Counted from the first letter of the stretch, positions 1-5,925 are shown. The stretch is 8,410 nt of DNA from Actinosomnolentus pattersoniae (SeqCode) (GCA_013817655.1 JACDCJ010000077.1:1-8410), one strand, 5' to 3'. Notes: generated by a model from the letters alone, not told the origin. Made by a program: numbers and translations.

Positions 1-617
1 CGGACATCCTGCAGTCGCTGGGCGCGGACTACATCGACGAGAGCGAGGTCCTCACGCCCGCCGACGAGGAGCATCACATAGACAAGTGGCGGTTCACGGT
101 CCCGTTCGTCTGTGGGGCCCGCGACCTTGGTGAGGCCCTGCGACGGATCGCGGAGGGGGCGGCCATGATCCGCACCAAGGGCGAGCCGGGCACCGGCAAC
201 GTGGTCGAGGCGGTTCGCCACATGCGCAAGATCACCGGGCAGATCCGCCAGCTCGCGGCCCTGAGTGCGGACGAGCTGACGAGGGCCGCCAAGGACATCG
301 CCGCGCCGCTCGAGCTGGTGCGCCAGGTTGCGGCGAGTGGGAGCCTTCCTGTCGTGAACTTCTCGGCCGGGGGAATCGCGACGCCCGCCGACGCGGCCCT
401 AATGATGCGCCTCGGCGCCGACGGCAACTTCGTGGGGTCGGGGATCTTCAAGGCCGAGGACCCGGCCATCCGGGCCCGAGCAATCGTGGAGGCAACCACC
501 TACTTCGAGGATCCGGACATCCTGGCCAAGGTGTCCCGCGGACTGGGCGAGGCAATGCGCGGGCTCGACATCGCCGAGCTCGGCGAGGAGGGCCTCCTCC
601 AGACCCGCGGCTGGTGA
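1..617 (+). CDS. pdxS: Pyridoxal 5'-phosphate synthase lyase subunit PdxS (5' truncated by window)
   Basis: Makes PLP from ribose 5-phosphate, glyceraldehyde 3-phosphate and ammonia, the ammonia coming from the partner glutaminase PdxT. The window begins inside the gene: the first whole codon is at 3 and 204 residues are visible, starting near residue 90 of a family protein of about 295, so the N-terminal part with the first catalytic lysine is outside. Visible hallmarks are DYIDESEVLTPADEE, TVPFVCG, then IRTKGEPGTGN carrying the second conserved lysine, NVVEAVRHMR, the phosphate-binding NFSAGGIATPADAALMM, and GSGIFK. The protein ends in the usual RGW, so the C-terminus is intact. The TGA at 615-617 is followed after 4 nt by the GTG of the next gene, suggesting co-transcription. 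The assignment is very secure because these blocks are almost invariant in the family. Confidence 0.97.
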   Translation, partial: DILQSLGADYIDESEVLTPADEEHHIDKWRFTVPFVCGARDLGEALRRIAEGAAMIRTKGEPGTGNVVEAVRHMRKITGQIRQLAALSADELTRAAKDIAAPLELVRQVAASGSLPVVNFSAGGIATPADAALMMRLGADGNFVGSGIFKAEDPAIRARAIVEATTYFEDPDILAKVSRGLGEAMRGLDIAELGEEGLLQTRGW

Positions 618-621
618 GGCC

Positions 622-1572
622 GTGCCGGCTCGCCATGCAACTGATCAGGTGACCGCTCCTCCCGGCCCCATCGAGGTTCGCGTGGGTCGGGGTCTGAGCG
701 TACGGGCCGGCGCCATGTCCGACGCCGGTTTCGTCACGGATCTTTGCGCGGCCTGTGAGCTTGCCGCCGACGGCGAGGTGGGGATCACGGCCGAGGACAC
801 GATCTCGGAGTGGTCCCGGCCCAGCTTCGACCCCACCCGGGACCTTCGGCTCGTATTCGAGAGCGAGCGACTCATCGGTTACGCGGAGGTCCACGCCGCC
901 CGCAAGGTCTGGGCCTACGTCCACCCCGCGTATCGAGGACGGGGGATCGGGACGGCGCTAGTGGACTGGACCGAGCGGTACGCCCGCGCGGAGGGGGGAA
1001 GGTTGGTTGGGCAGTCCATCAGCGAGAACGAGGAGGATGCCCGCCAGCTCTTCCTGTCGCGAGGGTACGAGCCGATGTGGACGTCATGGATCCTGGAAAC
1101 CCGTCTGGATGAGGTGTTGCCGACCCCGGTGCTGCCGGAGGGGATGGCAATCCGCACTTTCGACGCCGGTCGGGACGCCCGCGCCGTATATCGAGTGGTC
1201 GAGGACGCCTTCAACGAGTGGCCGGACCGCGATCCCACCTCGTTCGAGGATTGGGCGGCCCTGACCATCCTGCGGCCGGACTTCGAACCGAATCTGCTGT
1301 TCGTCGTGGAGGACGGGAACGACATCGTCGGGACGGCCCAGTGCGTCGACGACCGGGGGACCGCCTGGGTGCACCAGCTCGCCGTCAAGGCGTCGCATCG
1401 GGGCCGGGGCCTGGGTCGAGCCCTGCTCCAGCACTCCTTCCAGCAGGCGAAGAAGCGGGGGCTGACCCTGGCCGGGCTGTCCACCGATTCCCGAACCGGC
1501 GCCCTCGGCCTCTACGAGCGTGTGGGCATGCACATCAAGCGAACCTACCGGCACTACGCGCTCACCCTCTGA
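622..1572 (+). CDS. Tandem-GNAT-domain N-acetyltransferase, substrate unknown
   Basis: A 316-residue protein with two Gcn5-related acetyltransferase folds, which would transfer an acyl group from acyl-CoA to an amine. The first domain (about residues 27-160) has the acetyl-CoA pyrophosphate-binding motif A at VHPAYRGRGIGTALV (100-114), with a weaker 'ARQLFLSRGYEP' end. The second (about 175-316) has VKASHRGRGLGRALL (255-269) and then GALGLYERVGM (293-303), the usual GNAT C-terminal signature. Two-domain GNATs of this size include mycothiol synthase MshD, but I see nothing that fixes that substrate. The GTG at 622 lies 4 nt after pdxS and has only a partial GAGG (616-619) too close to it; the in-frame GTG at 649 or ATG at 715 is also possible, since the first 25 or so residues look poorly conserved. 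Coupling to pdxS translation is likely. Its position between pdxS and pdxT is notable. Confidence 0.85.
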   Translation: MPARHATDQVTAPPGPIEVRVGRGLSVRAGAMSDAGFVTDLCAACELAADGEVGITAEDTISEWSRPSFDPTRDLRLVFESERLIGYAEVHAARKVWAYVHPAYRGRGIGTALVDWTERYARAEGGRLVGQSISENEEDARQLFLSRGYEPMWTSWILETRLDEVLPTPVLPEGMAIRTFDAGRDARAVYRVVEDAFNEWPDRDPTSFEDWAALTILRPDFEPNLLFVVEDGNDIVGTAQCVDDRGTAWVHQLAVKASHRGRGLGRALLQHSFQQAKKRGLTLAGLSTDSRTGALGLYERVGMHIKRTYRHYALTL

Positions 1573-1596
1573 GCGGTCCCGTCGCTGCGGCGTGCA

Positions 1597-1602
1597 TATC
1601 AT
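1597..1602 (+). promoter_or_regulatory. Candidate -10 box for leaderless pdxT
   Basis: TATCAT differs from TATAAT at one base and stands out in GC-rich sequence. It ends 8 nt before the pdxT ATG at 1611, so transcription would start at or within a base or two of the start codon. No convincing -35 is visible about 17 nt upstream, and the bases before the ATG (TTGGTTGGG) are not a good Shine-Dalgarno. It would give pdxT expression independent of pdxS and the acetyltransferase gene. This is inferred from spacing only. Confidence 0.38.
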
Positions 1603-1610
1603 TGGTTGGG

Positions 1611-2168
1611 ATGAAGGCGGGCGTGCTGGCCGTGCAGGGCGACTTCCGCGAGCACGCCTTGATGTTCGCCGAGTGCGGGGCCACGCCGGTACTCGTTCGG
1701 ACACCCGCAGAGCTGGGCTCCGTGGCGTGCCTGTCCATCCCCGGGGGCGAGTCCACCGCGATCGGGCGTCTCCTCGTTCGCTACGACCTCGTGGAGCCCA
1801 TCCGCCAGGCCGCGGCGGACGGCATGCCGATCTACGGGACGTGTGCCGGGATGATCGTCTTGGCTCGGACCGTCCACGACGGCGAGCCCCTGCTCTCACT
1901 CCTCGACGTCGCCGTGCGCCGCAACGCCTACGGGCGCCAGTCGGAGTCCTTCGAGGCCGACGTGGACGTCAGGGGGATCGGCGTGGTGCGTGCCGTCTTC
2001 ATCCGGGCGCCGCGCGTGGAAGGCATCGGGCCCGAGGTGGAGGTGCTCGCCGAGCATGATGGCGACCCTGTGGTGGTGCGCCAGGGGACGCTCCTCGCAT
2101 CGACGTTCCATCCCGAGATCGCCGGCGACGCCCGGCTCCACGAACGACTGCTGAGCATGACCGGCTAA
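1611..2168 (+). CDS. pdxT: Pyridoxal 5'-phosphate synthase glutaminase subunit PdxT
   Basis: Class I glutamine amidotransferase of 185 residues that hydrolyses glutamine and channels ammonia to PdxS. Family motifs appear in order: GVLAVQGDFREH at the N-terminus (4-15), PGGEST (44-49), the nucleophile elbow GTCAGM with Cys78, RNAYGRQSESF (104-114), and STFHPE with His167 and Glu169 completing the catalytic triad. Length matches the usual 185-200. The ATG at 1611 is chosen because MKAGVLAVQGDF aligns with the family N-terminus; the frame stays open far upstream, but that extension lies inside the acetyltransferase gene. There are 38 bases between the preceding stop and this start. No Shine-Dalgarno is seen, and a TATCAT hexamer ends 8 nt upstream, which fits a leaderless mRNA. 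The protein works in the cytoplasm in the 12+12 PdxS-PdxT complex known for this family. Confidence 0.97.
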   Translation: MKAGVLAVQGDFREHALMFAECGATPVLVRTPAELGSVACLSIPGGESTAIGRLLVRYDLVEPIRQAAADGMPIYGTCAGMIVLARTVHDGEPLLSLLDVAVRRNAYGRQSESFEADVDVRGIGVVRAVFIRAPRVEGIGPEVEVLAEHDGDPVVVRQGTLLASTFHPEIAGDARLHERLLSMTG

Positions 2169-2187
2169 GCTCGCTGGAGCGGGGAAC

Positions 2188-2194
2188 GAGGAGG
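2188..2194 (+). promoter_or_regulatory. Ribosome binding site of yebC-family gene
   Basis: GAGGAGG lies 5 nt before the GTG at 2200. This strong Shine-Dalgarno fixes that GTG as the start and contrasts with the missing Shine-Dalgarno before pdxT, vapB and the helicase gene. Confidence 0.75.
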
Positions 2195-2199
2195 ACGCG

Positions 2200-2949
2200 G
2201 TGTCCGGCCATTCCAAGTGGAGCTCGATCAAGAGGAAGAAGGGCGCGAACGACGAGAAGCGCGGGCGAATGTACGCGAAGCTCCTTCGGGCGGTCGAGGT
2301 GGCTGCGCGGGAAGGCGGCCCGAGCGTCGAGGGAAACATGACGCTCGCGTCTGCCGTCGAGAAGGCCCGCGACTACTCGGTGCCGATGGACAACATCGAG
2401 CGCGCCATCAAGCGCGCCTCCGGCGACACCGGGGGTGCGCGCTACGAAGAGGTCACGTATGAGGGATACGCCCCAGGCGGCGTGGCCGTGCTCATCCATG
2501 TCGTGACCGACAACCGCAACCGCACGGGGCAGGAGATCCGCCACACCTTCACGAGGCTCGGAGGAACGCTCGGCGACCCGGGCAGCGTGGGTTGGATGTT
2601 CTCCAGGCGGGGCCTCCTCCTGCTGGACAAGGCGACGGCCCCGGAGGAGGAGCGCATCCTCGATATCGTCCTCGACGCCGGCGCGGAGGATCTGGCCGAT
2701 TCCGGGGAGCAGTGGGAGATCGTCACCGCTCCCGAATCCCTCGGTGCCGTGCGGGCAGCGCTGGAGCAGGCGGGCGTCCAGGTCCTGTCGGCGGAGCTCA
2801 CCATGCTGCCCCAGAGCGCGGTTCCGGTTGCCCGGGACAGGGCTCAGTCCGTCCTGCGCCTGATCGAGGGCCTTGAGGATCTCGAGGACGTCCAGTCGGT
2901 CTACTCGAACTTCGACATCCCCGAGGAGATCCTCGCCCAGACCGGCTGA
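2200..2949 (+). CDS. yebC: YebC/PmpR (TACO1) family regulatory protein
   Basis: A 249-residue member of the YebC/TACO1 family. Members have been described as DNA-binding regulators (PmpR), and more recent work links them to translation, in particular relief of ribosome stalling; which role applies here cannot be told from sequence. The N-terminus SGHSKWSSIKRKKGAND (2-18) is the family hallmark, followed by RGRMYAKLLR (21-30), NMTLASAVEKAR (46-57), VPMDNIERAIKRA (61-73), YEEVTYEGYAPGGVAVLI (82-99), TDNRNRT (103-109) and FSRRG (134-138). Length is normal and the C-terminal domain is complete. The GTG start is supported by GAGGAGG 5 nt before it. The gene lies between pdxT (31-nt gap) and ruvC (63-nt gap), the usual place for yebC next to ruvCAB in many bacteria. 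Confidence 0.96.
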   Translation: MSGHSKWSSIKRKKGANDEKRGRMYAKLLRAVEVAAREGGPSVEGNMTLASAVEKARDYSVPMDNIERAIKRASGDTGGARYEEVTYEGYAPGGVAVLIHVVTDNRNRTGQEIRHTFTRLGGTLGDPGSVGWMFSRRGLLLLDKATAPEEERILDIVLDAGAEDLADSGEQWEIVTAPESLGAVRAALEQAGVQVLSAELTMLPQSAVPVARDRAQSVLRLIEGLEDLEDVQSVYSNFDIPEEILAQTG

Positions 2950-2957
2950 ACGGTTCG

Positions 2958-2975
2958 AATGACACGCGTGTGATT
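2958..2975. promoter_or_regulatory. 18-bp imperfect palindrome, candidate operator upstream of ruvC
   Basis: AATGACACGCGTGTGATT is symmetric at 16 of 18 positions; the only break is the G/G pair at 2961 and 2972, and the inner ACACGCGTGT is a perfect 10-bp palindrome. It overlaps the first two bases of the candidate ruvC -35 hexamer (2974-2979), where a bound protein could block or assist RNA polymerase. I do not recognise the cognate regulator: it does not match the actinobacterial LexA box (GAAC-N4-GTTC) or the RecA-NDp/PafBC-type motif. No U-tract follows, so it is not an intrinsic terminator. Confidence 0.42.
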
Positions 2976-3002
2976 GCGCCGGGACCGACTTGGGCGTACC
3001 CT
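2974..3002 (+). promoter_or_regulatory. Candidate promoter of ruvCAB
   Basis: TTGCGC (2974-2979), a 17-nt spacer and TACCCT (2997-3002) fit a loose actinobacterial TTGNNN-N17-TANNNT promoter. The -10 ends 10 nt before the ruvC ATG at 3013, so the mRNA leader would be only about 3-4 nt, which agrees with the absence of a Shine-Dalgarno. The match to consensus is weak (3 of 6 in each box); support comes from spacing, position in a short intergenic gap, and the adjoining palindrome. Confidence 0.38.
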
Positions 3003-3012
3003 CCAAGAACGT

Positions 3013-3519
3013 ATGTTCGATGAGCTCGTGCTCGGCGTCGACCCGGGCGTCGCCTCGTTTGGGCTCGCCCTAGTGGGAGGGCCGCGAAACCGCCCGCGCA
3101 TCGAATGGGCGCGGACCGCGAGCACCCCTTCCGGCAGCCCGGCCTCCGAGAGGCTGCTGCGCGTGCACCGCGAGGTCCTGGCCGCGCTCCGCGAAGCGCG
3201 GCCCTCGGCCCTTGCGGTAGAGCGGCTTCTGTGGGGGCGGAACACGGGAAGCGCCATGGAGGTTTCGCGCGCCTCGGGGGCCATCCTGGTCGCGGCGGCG
3301 CTGGAGGGCGTGCCGGTCGAGGAGTACGCCCCGCTCGAGGTCAAGATGGCCGTGACGGGCGTAGGAAACGCCTCGAAGGAGCAGGTCCGCCGCTCCCTCA
3401 CGAGGGTCCTCGGCCTGGAGGGGGTTCCCCAGGAGCCGGACGCCGCCGACGCCGTCGCCATCGCCGTCTGCCATCTCCAGCAGTCCGGCCTGCGCCGGCT
3501 TCAAAGGGCCGCCCAATGA
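3013..3519 (+). CDS. ruvC: Holliday junction resolvase RuvC (crossover junction endodeoxyribonuclease)
   Basis: Dimeric Mg2+-dependent nuclease that cuts Holliday junctions symmetrically after RuvAB branch migration. From the ATG at 3013 it has 168 residues (family about 160-190). The four catalytic acids are visible: Asp10 in LGVDPG, Glu70 in LAVERLLWGRN, and Asp143 and Asp146 in DAADAVAIAVCH, equivalent to Asp7, Glu66, Asp138 and Asp141 of E. coli RuvC. GRNTGSAMEVSRASG (75-89) corresponds to the family's 'N..sA..l..arG' segment. The frame is open further upstream (to about 2974), but that extension has no family counterpart and covers the promoter-like region; the in-frame GTG at 3028 would give a slightly short N-terminus. 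No good Shine-Dalgarno precedes either start. The stop overlaps the ruvA start as ATGA (3516-3519), implying translational coupling. Confidence 0.95.
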   Translation: MFDELVLGVDPGVASFGLALVGGPRNRPRIEWARTASTPSGSPASERLLRVHREVLAALREARPSALAVERLLWGRNTGSAMEVSRASGAILVAAALEGVPVEEYAPLEVKMAVTGVGNASKEQVRRSLTRVLGLEGVPQEPDAADAVAIAVCHLQQSGLRRLQRAAQ

Positions 3520-4085
3520 TCGCGTTCCTCCAGGGAACGGTGGCCGAGAAGACCGGTGACCGGGTGGTGCTGGGCGTCAACGGGACGGGCTACGAGGTGC
3601 TGGTTCCCGCACAGACCCTGGGGAAGGTACCGGGGCCGGGCAAGACGGTGCGGCTGTTCACGCGTCTTCAGATCCGTGACGAGTCCATGCTCCTGTACGG
3701 CTTCGCCACCTCCGACGAGCGGAGCCTGTTCGACCACCTCATCACGGTGACGGGAGTCGGACCGAAGGTCGCTCTCGCCGTCCTCTCCGTGCTAGCGCCC
3801 GATGCGCTACGCCGGGCGGTCGCGACCGGGGACGTCGCGGCCCTCACCCTGGTACCCGGGGTGGGGAAGAAGGTGGCGAGCCGGATCATCCTCGATCTCA
3901 AGGACCGCCTGGGGGTCGCCGGAGATGGGATCGTGTCGGGGCCGCTCGGGGAGGTGCGCGAGGCGCTGCTCGCCCTCGGCCTGTCGCCCCAGGAGGCCCG
4001 GGAGGCGCTCGCAGCGATGGCCCCGGATGGGGACCGGCCGATCGAGGAGCTCTTGAGAGAGGCGCTGCGGAGCGTGGGCCGATGA
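3516..4085 (+). CDS. ruvA: Holliday junction branch migration protein RuvA
   Basis: Junction-binding subunit that loads the RuvB motor on four-way DNA. The product is 189 residues, slightly shorter than the 203 of E. coli. Domain I (about 1-63) is the OB fold starting MIAFLQGTV and ending in LLYGF; the acidic pin that separates strands is present as Asp55-Glu56, the reverse of the Glu-Asp order in E. coli. Domain II (about 64-135) carries two helix-hairpin-helix motifs, TVTGVGPKVALAVL (77-90) and LVPGVGKKVASRIILDLKD (112-130). Domain III (about 145-189) is the small helical RuvB-binding domain, with EVREALLALGLSPQEA. The start ATG overlaps the ruvC stop and the stop overlaps the ruvB start (ATGA at 4082-4085), so the three proteins are probably made by coupled translation from one mRNA. 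Confidence 0.96.
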   Translation: MIAFLQGTVAEKTGDRVVLGVNGTGYEVLVPAQTLGKVPGPGKTVRLFTRLQIRDESMLLYGFATSDERSLFDHLITVTGVGPKVALAVLSVLAPDALRRAVATGDVAALTLVPGVGKKVASRIILDLKDRLGVAGDGIVSGPLGEVREALLALGLSPQEAREALAAMAPDGDRPIEELLREALRSVGR

Positions 4086-5116
4086 CGGGCGAGGAGCGGG
4101 ACGAGCTGGTCCGTGTCGTGGCCCCGGACGGGGCGGAGGAGGAGCGGGCGCTCGACGCCGCCCTTCGACCAAGGCTCTTCGCCGAGTTCATCGGGCAGGA
4201 GAAGGTCAAGGAGCAGCTCCGGCTCCTCGTCGACGGCGCTCGGGGGCGGGGCGACTGCCTGGACCACGTCCTCGTTTCAGGGCCACCCGGGCTTGGCAAG
4301 ACCACGCTCGCCGGGATCCTCGCGAACGAGATAGGGGTCGGCTTCCGCCCGACGTCCGGGCCGGCCCTGGAGCGGGCCGGCGACCTGGCGGCGATCCTCA
4401 CGAACCTCGAGGAGGGCGACGTCCTGTTCGTCGACGAGGTCCACCGCATGCCTCGAGCCGTCGAGGAGGTGCTCTATCCGGCGCTCGAGGACTTCAAGCT
4501 CGACATCGTGATCGGCAAGGGACCCTCGGCACGGAGCATCCGCCTGGACCTTCCCCCGTTCACCCTAGTGGCCGCGACGACGCGGCCCGGGCTCGTCACC
4601 CTCCCGCTTCGCGAGCGCTTCGGGTTCTCCCCCCGGCTGGACTACTACTCCCAGGAGGAGCTGGCGCGGGTGGTTCACCGCTCGGCCGGGATCCTGGGGC
4701 TCTACGTCGAGGCCGACGGCGCGGCGACCATAGCCGCGAGGTCGCGGGGGACGCCCCGGATCGCGAACCGCCTCCTCCGGCGGGTCCGTGACTACGCTCA
4801 GGTCCGTGGGGACGGGCGCGTCACCGCCGAGGCGGCGACCGCCGCGCTGGCGCTGTTCGAGGTCGACGAGCTCGGCTTGGACAAGCTGGACCTCGCCATC
4901 CTGTCCACCCTGGTGCGGAAGTTCGGCGGGGGCCCGGTGGGACTCTCCACCCTCGCAGCCTCGGTGGGGGAGGAGACGGAAACGGTCGAGGACGTGTACG
5001 AGCCCTACCTGATGCAGCTCGGGTTCCTGAAGCGCACGCCCCGTGGCCGGGTGGCGACGGATGCCGCACATGCGCATCTCGGGGCGCCCGCGCCGGACCC
5101 CGCCGGCCTCTTCTGA
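4082..5116 (+). CDS. ruvB: Holliday junction branch migration ATPase RuvB
   Basis: Hexameric AAA+ motor that pulls DNA through the RuvA-bound junction. Length is 344 residues, normal for the family. Visible motifs: the N-terminal LRPRLFAEFIGQEKVKEQL (28-46), Walker A GPPGLGKT (67-74), the TSGPALERAGDLAAILTNL block (91-109), Walker B LFVDEVHR (115-122), sensor 1 AATTRPG (164-170), the arginine-finger segment PLRERFG (175-181), and sensor 2 RGTPRIANRLLRRVRD (222-237). The C-terminal winged-helix domain includes VDELGLDKLD, VGLSTLAASVGEE and the family ending EPYLMQLGFLKRTPRGRVAT (307-326). A GGAG at 4069-4072 lies 9 nt before the ATG, which also overlaps the ruvA stop. It is the last gene of ruvCAB; no clear intrinsic terminator follows in the 86 nt before vapB. 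Confidence 0.98.
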   Translation: MTGEERDELVRVVAPDGAEEERALDAALRPRLFAEFIGQEKVKEQLRLLVDGARGRGDCLDHVLVSGPPGLGKTTLAGILANEIGVGFRPTSGPALERAGDLAAILTNLEEGDVLFVDEVHRMPRAVEEVLYPALEDFKLDIVIGKGPSARSIRLDLPPFTLVAATTRPGLVTLPLRERFGFSPRLDYYSQEELARVVHRSAGILGLYVEADGAATIAARSRGTPRIANRLLRRVRDYAQVRGDGRVTAEAATAALALFEVDELGLDKLDLAILSTLVRKFGGGPVGLSTLAASVGEETETVEDVYEPYLMQLGFLKRTPRGRVATDAAHAHLGAPAPDPAGLF

Positions 5117-5166
5117 AGCCTCTCCGCAGCGCGTGTAGCGAGGAGCCAGCAGCCAAGGGTCGGTCT

Positions 5167-5195
5167 TAGACATCACGATGCGTTGATGATAGGAT
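5167..5195 (+). promoter_or_regulatory. Promoter of vapBC
   Basis: TAGACA (5167-5172, 5 of 6 to TTGACA), a 17-nt spacer and TAGGAT (5190-5195, a good actinobacterial -10) form one of the two best sigma70-type promoters in the window. The expected start point, about 7 nt after the -10, falls at 5202 plus or minus 1, on the vapB GTG at 5203. No Shine-Dalgarno precedes that GTG, so promoter and start codon together indicate a leaderless antitoxin mRNA. Confidence 0.62.
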
Positions 5196-5204
5196 TCGTG
5201 ATGT
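5170..5204. promoter_or_regulatory. Inverted repeat, probable VapB/VapBC operator
   Basis: ACATCACGA (5170-5178) and TCGTGATGT (5196-5204) are perfect 9-nt inverted repeats separated by 17 nt. The left arm overlaps the end of the -35 box, the right arm lies directly after the -10 and runs into the vapB start codon, so the promoter core is enclosed between the arms. Autorepression through such sites is the established mode of control for RHH-antitoxin TA modules; binding by this VapB is inferred. Arm centres are 26 bp apart. Confidence 0.6.
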
Positions 5205-5451
5205 GGGAAAACGGACCACGCTGACGCTCGAAGACGACGTAGTGGCCCAAGTGCGGGCGGAGGTCCACCGCACCGGGAAGCCCTTCAAGCGCGTGGTTAA
5301 CGAGGCGCTTCGGAGAGGCCTGGACTCGTCGGTGAAACAGGAGCCATCCCCATTCCGGGTCGTGCCTAGCGACCTCGGGATCAGGCCCGGGATCGACCTC
5401 GACGACGTTCAGGGGCTCATCGACCGGGTCGAGGGGACCGCGCATCGGTGA
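5203..5451 (+). CDS. vapB: Type II antitoxin, ribbon-helix-helix VapB-like
   Basis: An 82-residue protein with an N-terminal ribbon-helix-helix DNA-binding fold: the strand KRTTLTLEDD (3-12), helix VVAQVRAEVHRTG (13-25), and second helix PFKRVVNEALRRGL (27-40). The C-terminal half (about 45-82, with PFRVVPSD and RPGIDLDDVQGLIDRVEG) has the short acidic and helical character of a toxin-binding tail. It should neutralise the VapC next to it and repress its own promoter. The GTG at 5203 is the only start that keeps the strand intact; the overlapping ATG at 5201 is out of frame. No Shine-Dalgarno is present and the predicted transcription start coincides with the GTG. The stop overlaps the vapC start as GTGA (5448-5451), the usual coupling in such pairs. 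Confidence 0.88.
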   Translation: MGKRTTLTLEDDVVAQVRAEVHRTGKPFKRVVNEALRRGLDSSVKQEPSPFRVVPSDLGIRPGIDLDDVQGLIDRVEGTAHR

Positions 5452-5879
5452 TCCTCGTCGACGCGAATATCCCCCTCTACGCGTACGACGCATCCAGCAC
5501 CCGTCACGAAGCGGCCAGAGGCTGGCTGGAGGAGGTGCTGGGTGGCGATGAAGAGATTCGGTTCGCCCTCATCACGTTGCTCGCCTTCATACGCCTCAGC
5601 ACCAATCCTTCGGTCTTTCGAAACCCGCTCCGGTCCGAGGACGCGATCCGGATCGTGACCGAGTGGCTTGAGCAGCCCGTGGTGGGGTTGGCCGATCCCA
5701 CCGATCAACACTGGAGTCGCCTGGCGGAGGTGGCCCGGGTGGGTCAAGCTCGCGGCCCGCTGCTCATGGATGCACACGTTGCCGCCCTGGCCATCGAACA
5801 CGGAGCCACGCTGTGCACCACGGACCGGGATTTCGCGCGGTTCCGAGGGCTTCGCTTCCGAGACCCGCTTGGGCCGTGA
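5448..5879 (+). CDS. vapC: Type II toxin, PIN-domain ribonuclease VapC-like
   Basis: A 143-residue PIN-domain protein, expected to be a Mg2+-dependent RNase that stops translation by cutting specific RNA (often tRNA or rRNA in characterised VapCs) when free of VapB. It starts MILVDANIPLYAYD with catalytic Asp5, and has MDAHVAALAIEHGATLCTTDRDFARF (107 onward) with Asp108 and Asp126/Asp128, followed by the ending FRDPLGP. The segment FIRLSTNPSVFRNPL (47-61) resembles the subfamily common in mycobacteria. The residue aligned with the usual second acid (before 'FxRxxTNP') is Leu44, not Glu; from memory some relatives in this subfamily share that. GTG start overlaps the vapB stop. Base composition here is visibly less GC-rich than the surrounding genes, consistent with acquisition by transfer. 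Confidence 0.9.
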   Translation: MILVDANIPLYAYDASSTRHEAARGWLEEVLGGDEEIRFALITLLAFIRLSTNPSVFRNPLRSEDAIRIVTEWLEQPVVGLADPTDQHWSRLAEVARVGQARGPLLMDAHVAALAIEHGATLCTTDRDFARFRGLRFRDPLGP

Positions 5880-5901
5880 GGCGCCGCCAGACGGTGGCGT
5901 C
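5880..5901 (+). other. Stem-loop between vapC and the helicase gene
   Basis: GGCGCCGCC (5880-5888) can pair with GGTGGCGTC (5893-5901) around an AGAC loop, giving a 9-bp stem with two G-U pairs. It begins directly after the vapC stop. No U-tract follows, so it is not a standard intrinsic terminator; it might stabilise or partly terminate the vapBC mRNA. It overlaps the place where a -35 box for the helicase gene would lie. Confidence 0.35.
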
Positions 5902-5910
5902 GGGTCATCG

Positions 5911-5916
5911 TAGGGT
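5911..5916 (+). promoter_or_regulatory. Candidate -10 box for the helicase gene
   Basis: TAGGGT resembles the vapB -10 TAGGAT and ends 9 nt before the ATG at 5926, predicting a leader of about 2-4 nt. The bases 17 nt upstream (CAGACG at 5888-5893) share only AGAC with the vapB -35 and are a poor -35. The AGGG inside the hexamer is a weak, distant alternative Shine-Dalgarno. Confidence 0.33.
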
Positions 5917-5925
5917 TCGTCGGAC

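Noticed and set aside
2166..2171. TAAGCT as a -10 box for the yebC-family gene
   Set aside because: No supporting -35, it includes the pdxT stop codon, and the gene has a strong Shine-Dalgarno at normal distance, so there is no need to invoke it.
1999..3006. 335-codon open frame on the - strand opposite pdxT and yebC
   Set aside because: It spans two well-identified + strand genes and their gap, is rich in Arg, Gly and Pro, and shows no family motif.
2950..3012. LexA box or RecA-NDp motif for damage induction of ruvCAB
   Set aside because: No GAAC-N4-GTTC and no TGTC-GTG-N8-TANNNT arrangement is present; only the unrelated palindrome at 2958-2975 is seen.
3105..3515. Upstream in-frame extension of ruvA inside ruvC
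   Set aside because: RuvA begins MIAFLQGTV at 3516 in line with the family; the upstream part is a frame-shifted reading of ruvC.
5117..5160. Possible terminator after ruvB (CCTCTCCGC ... GCGAGGAG)
   Set aside because: Pairing is imperfect and no T-run follows.
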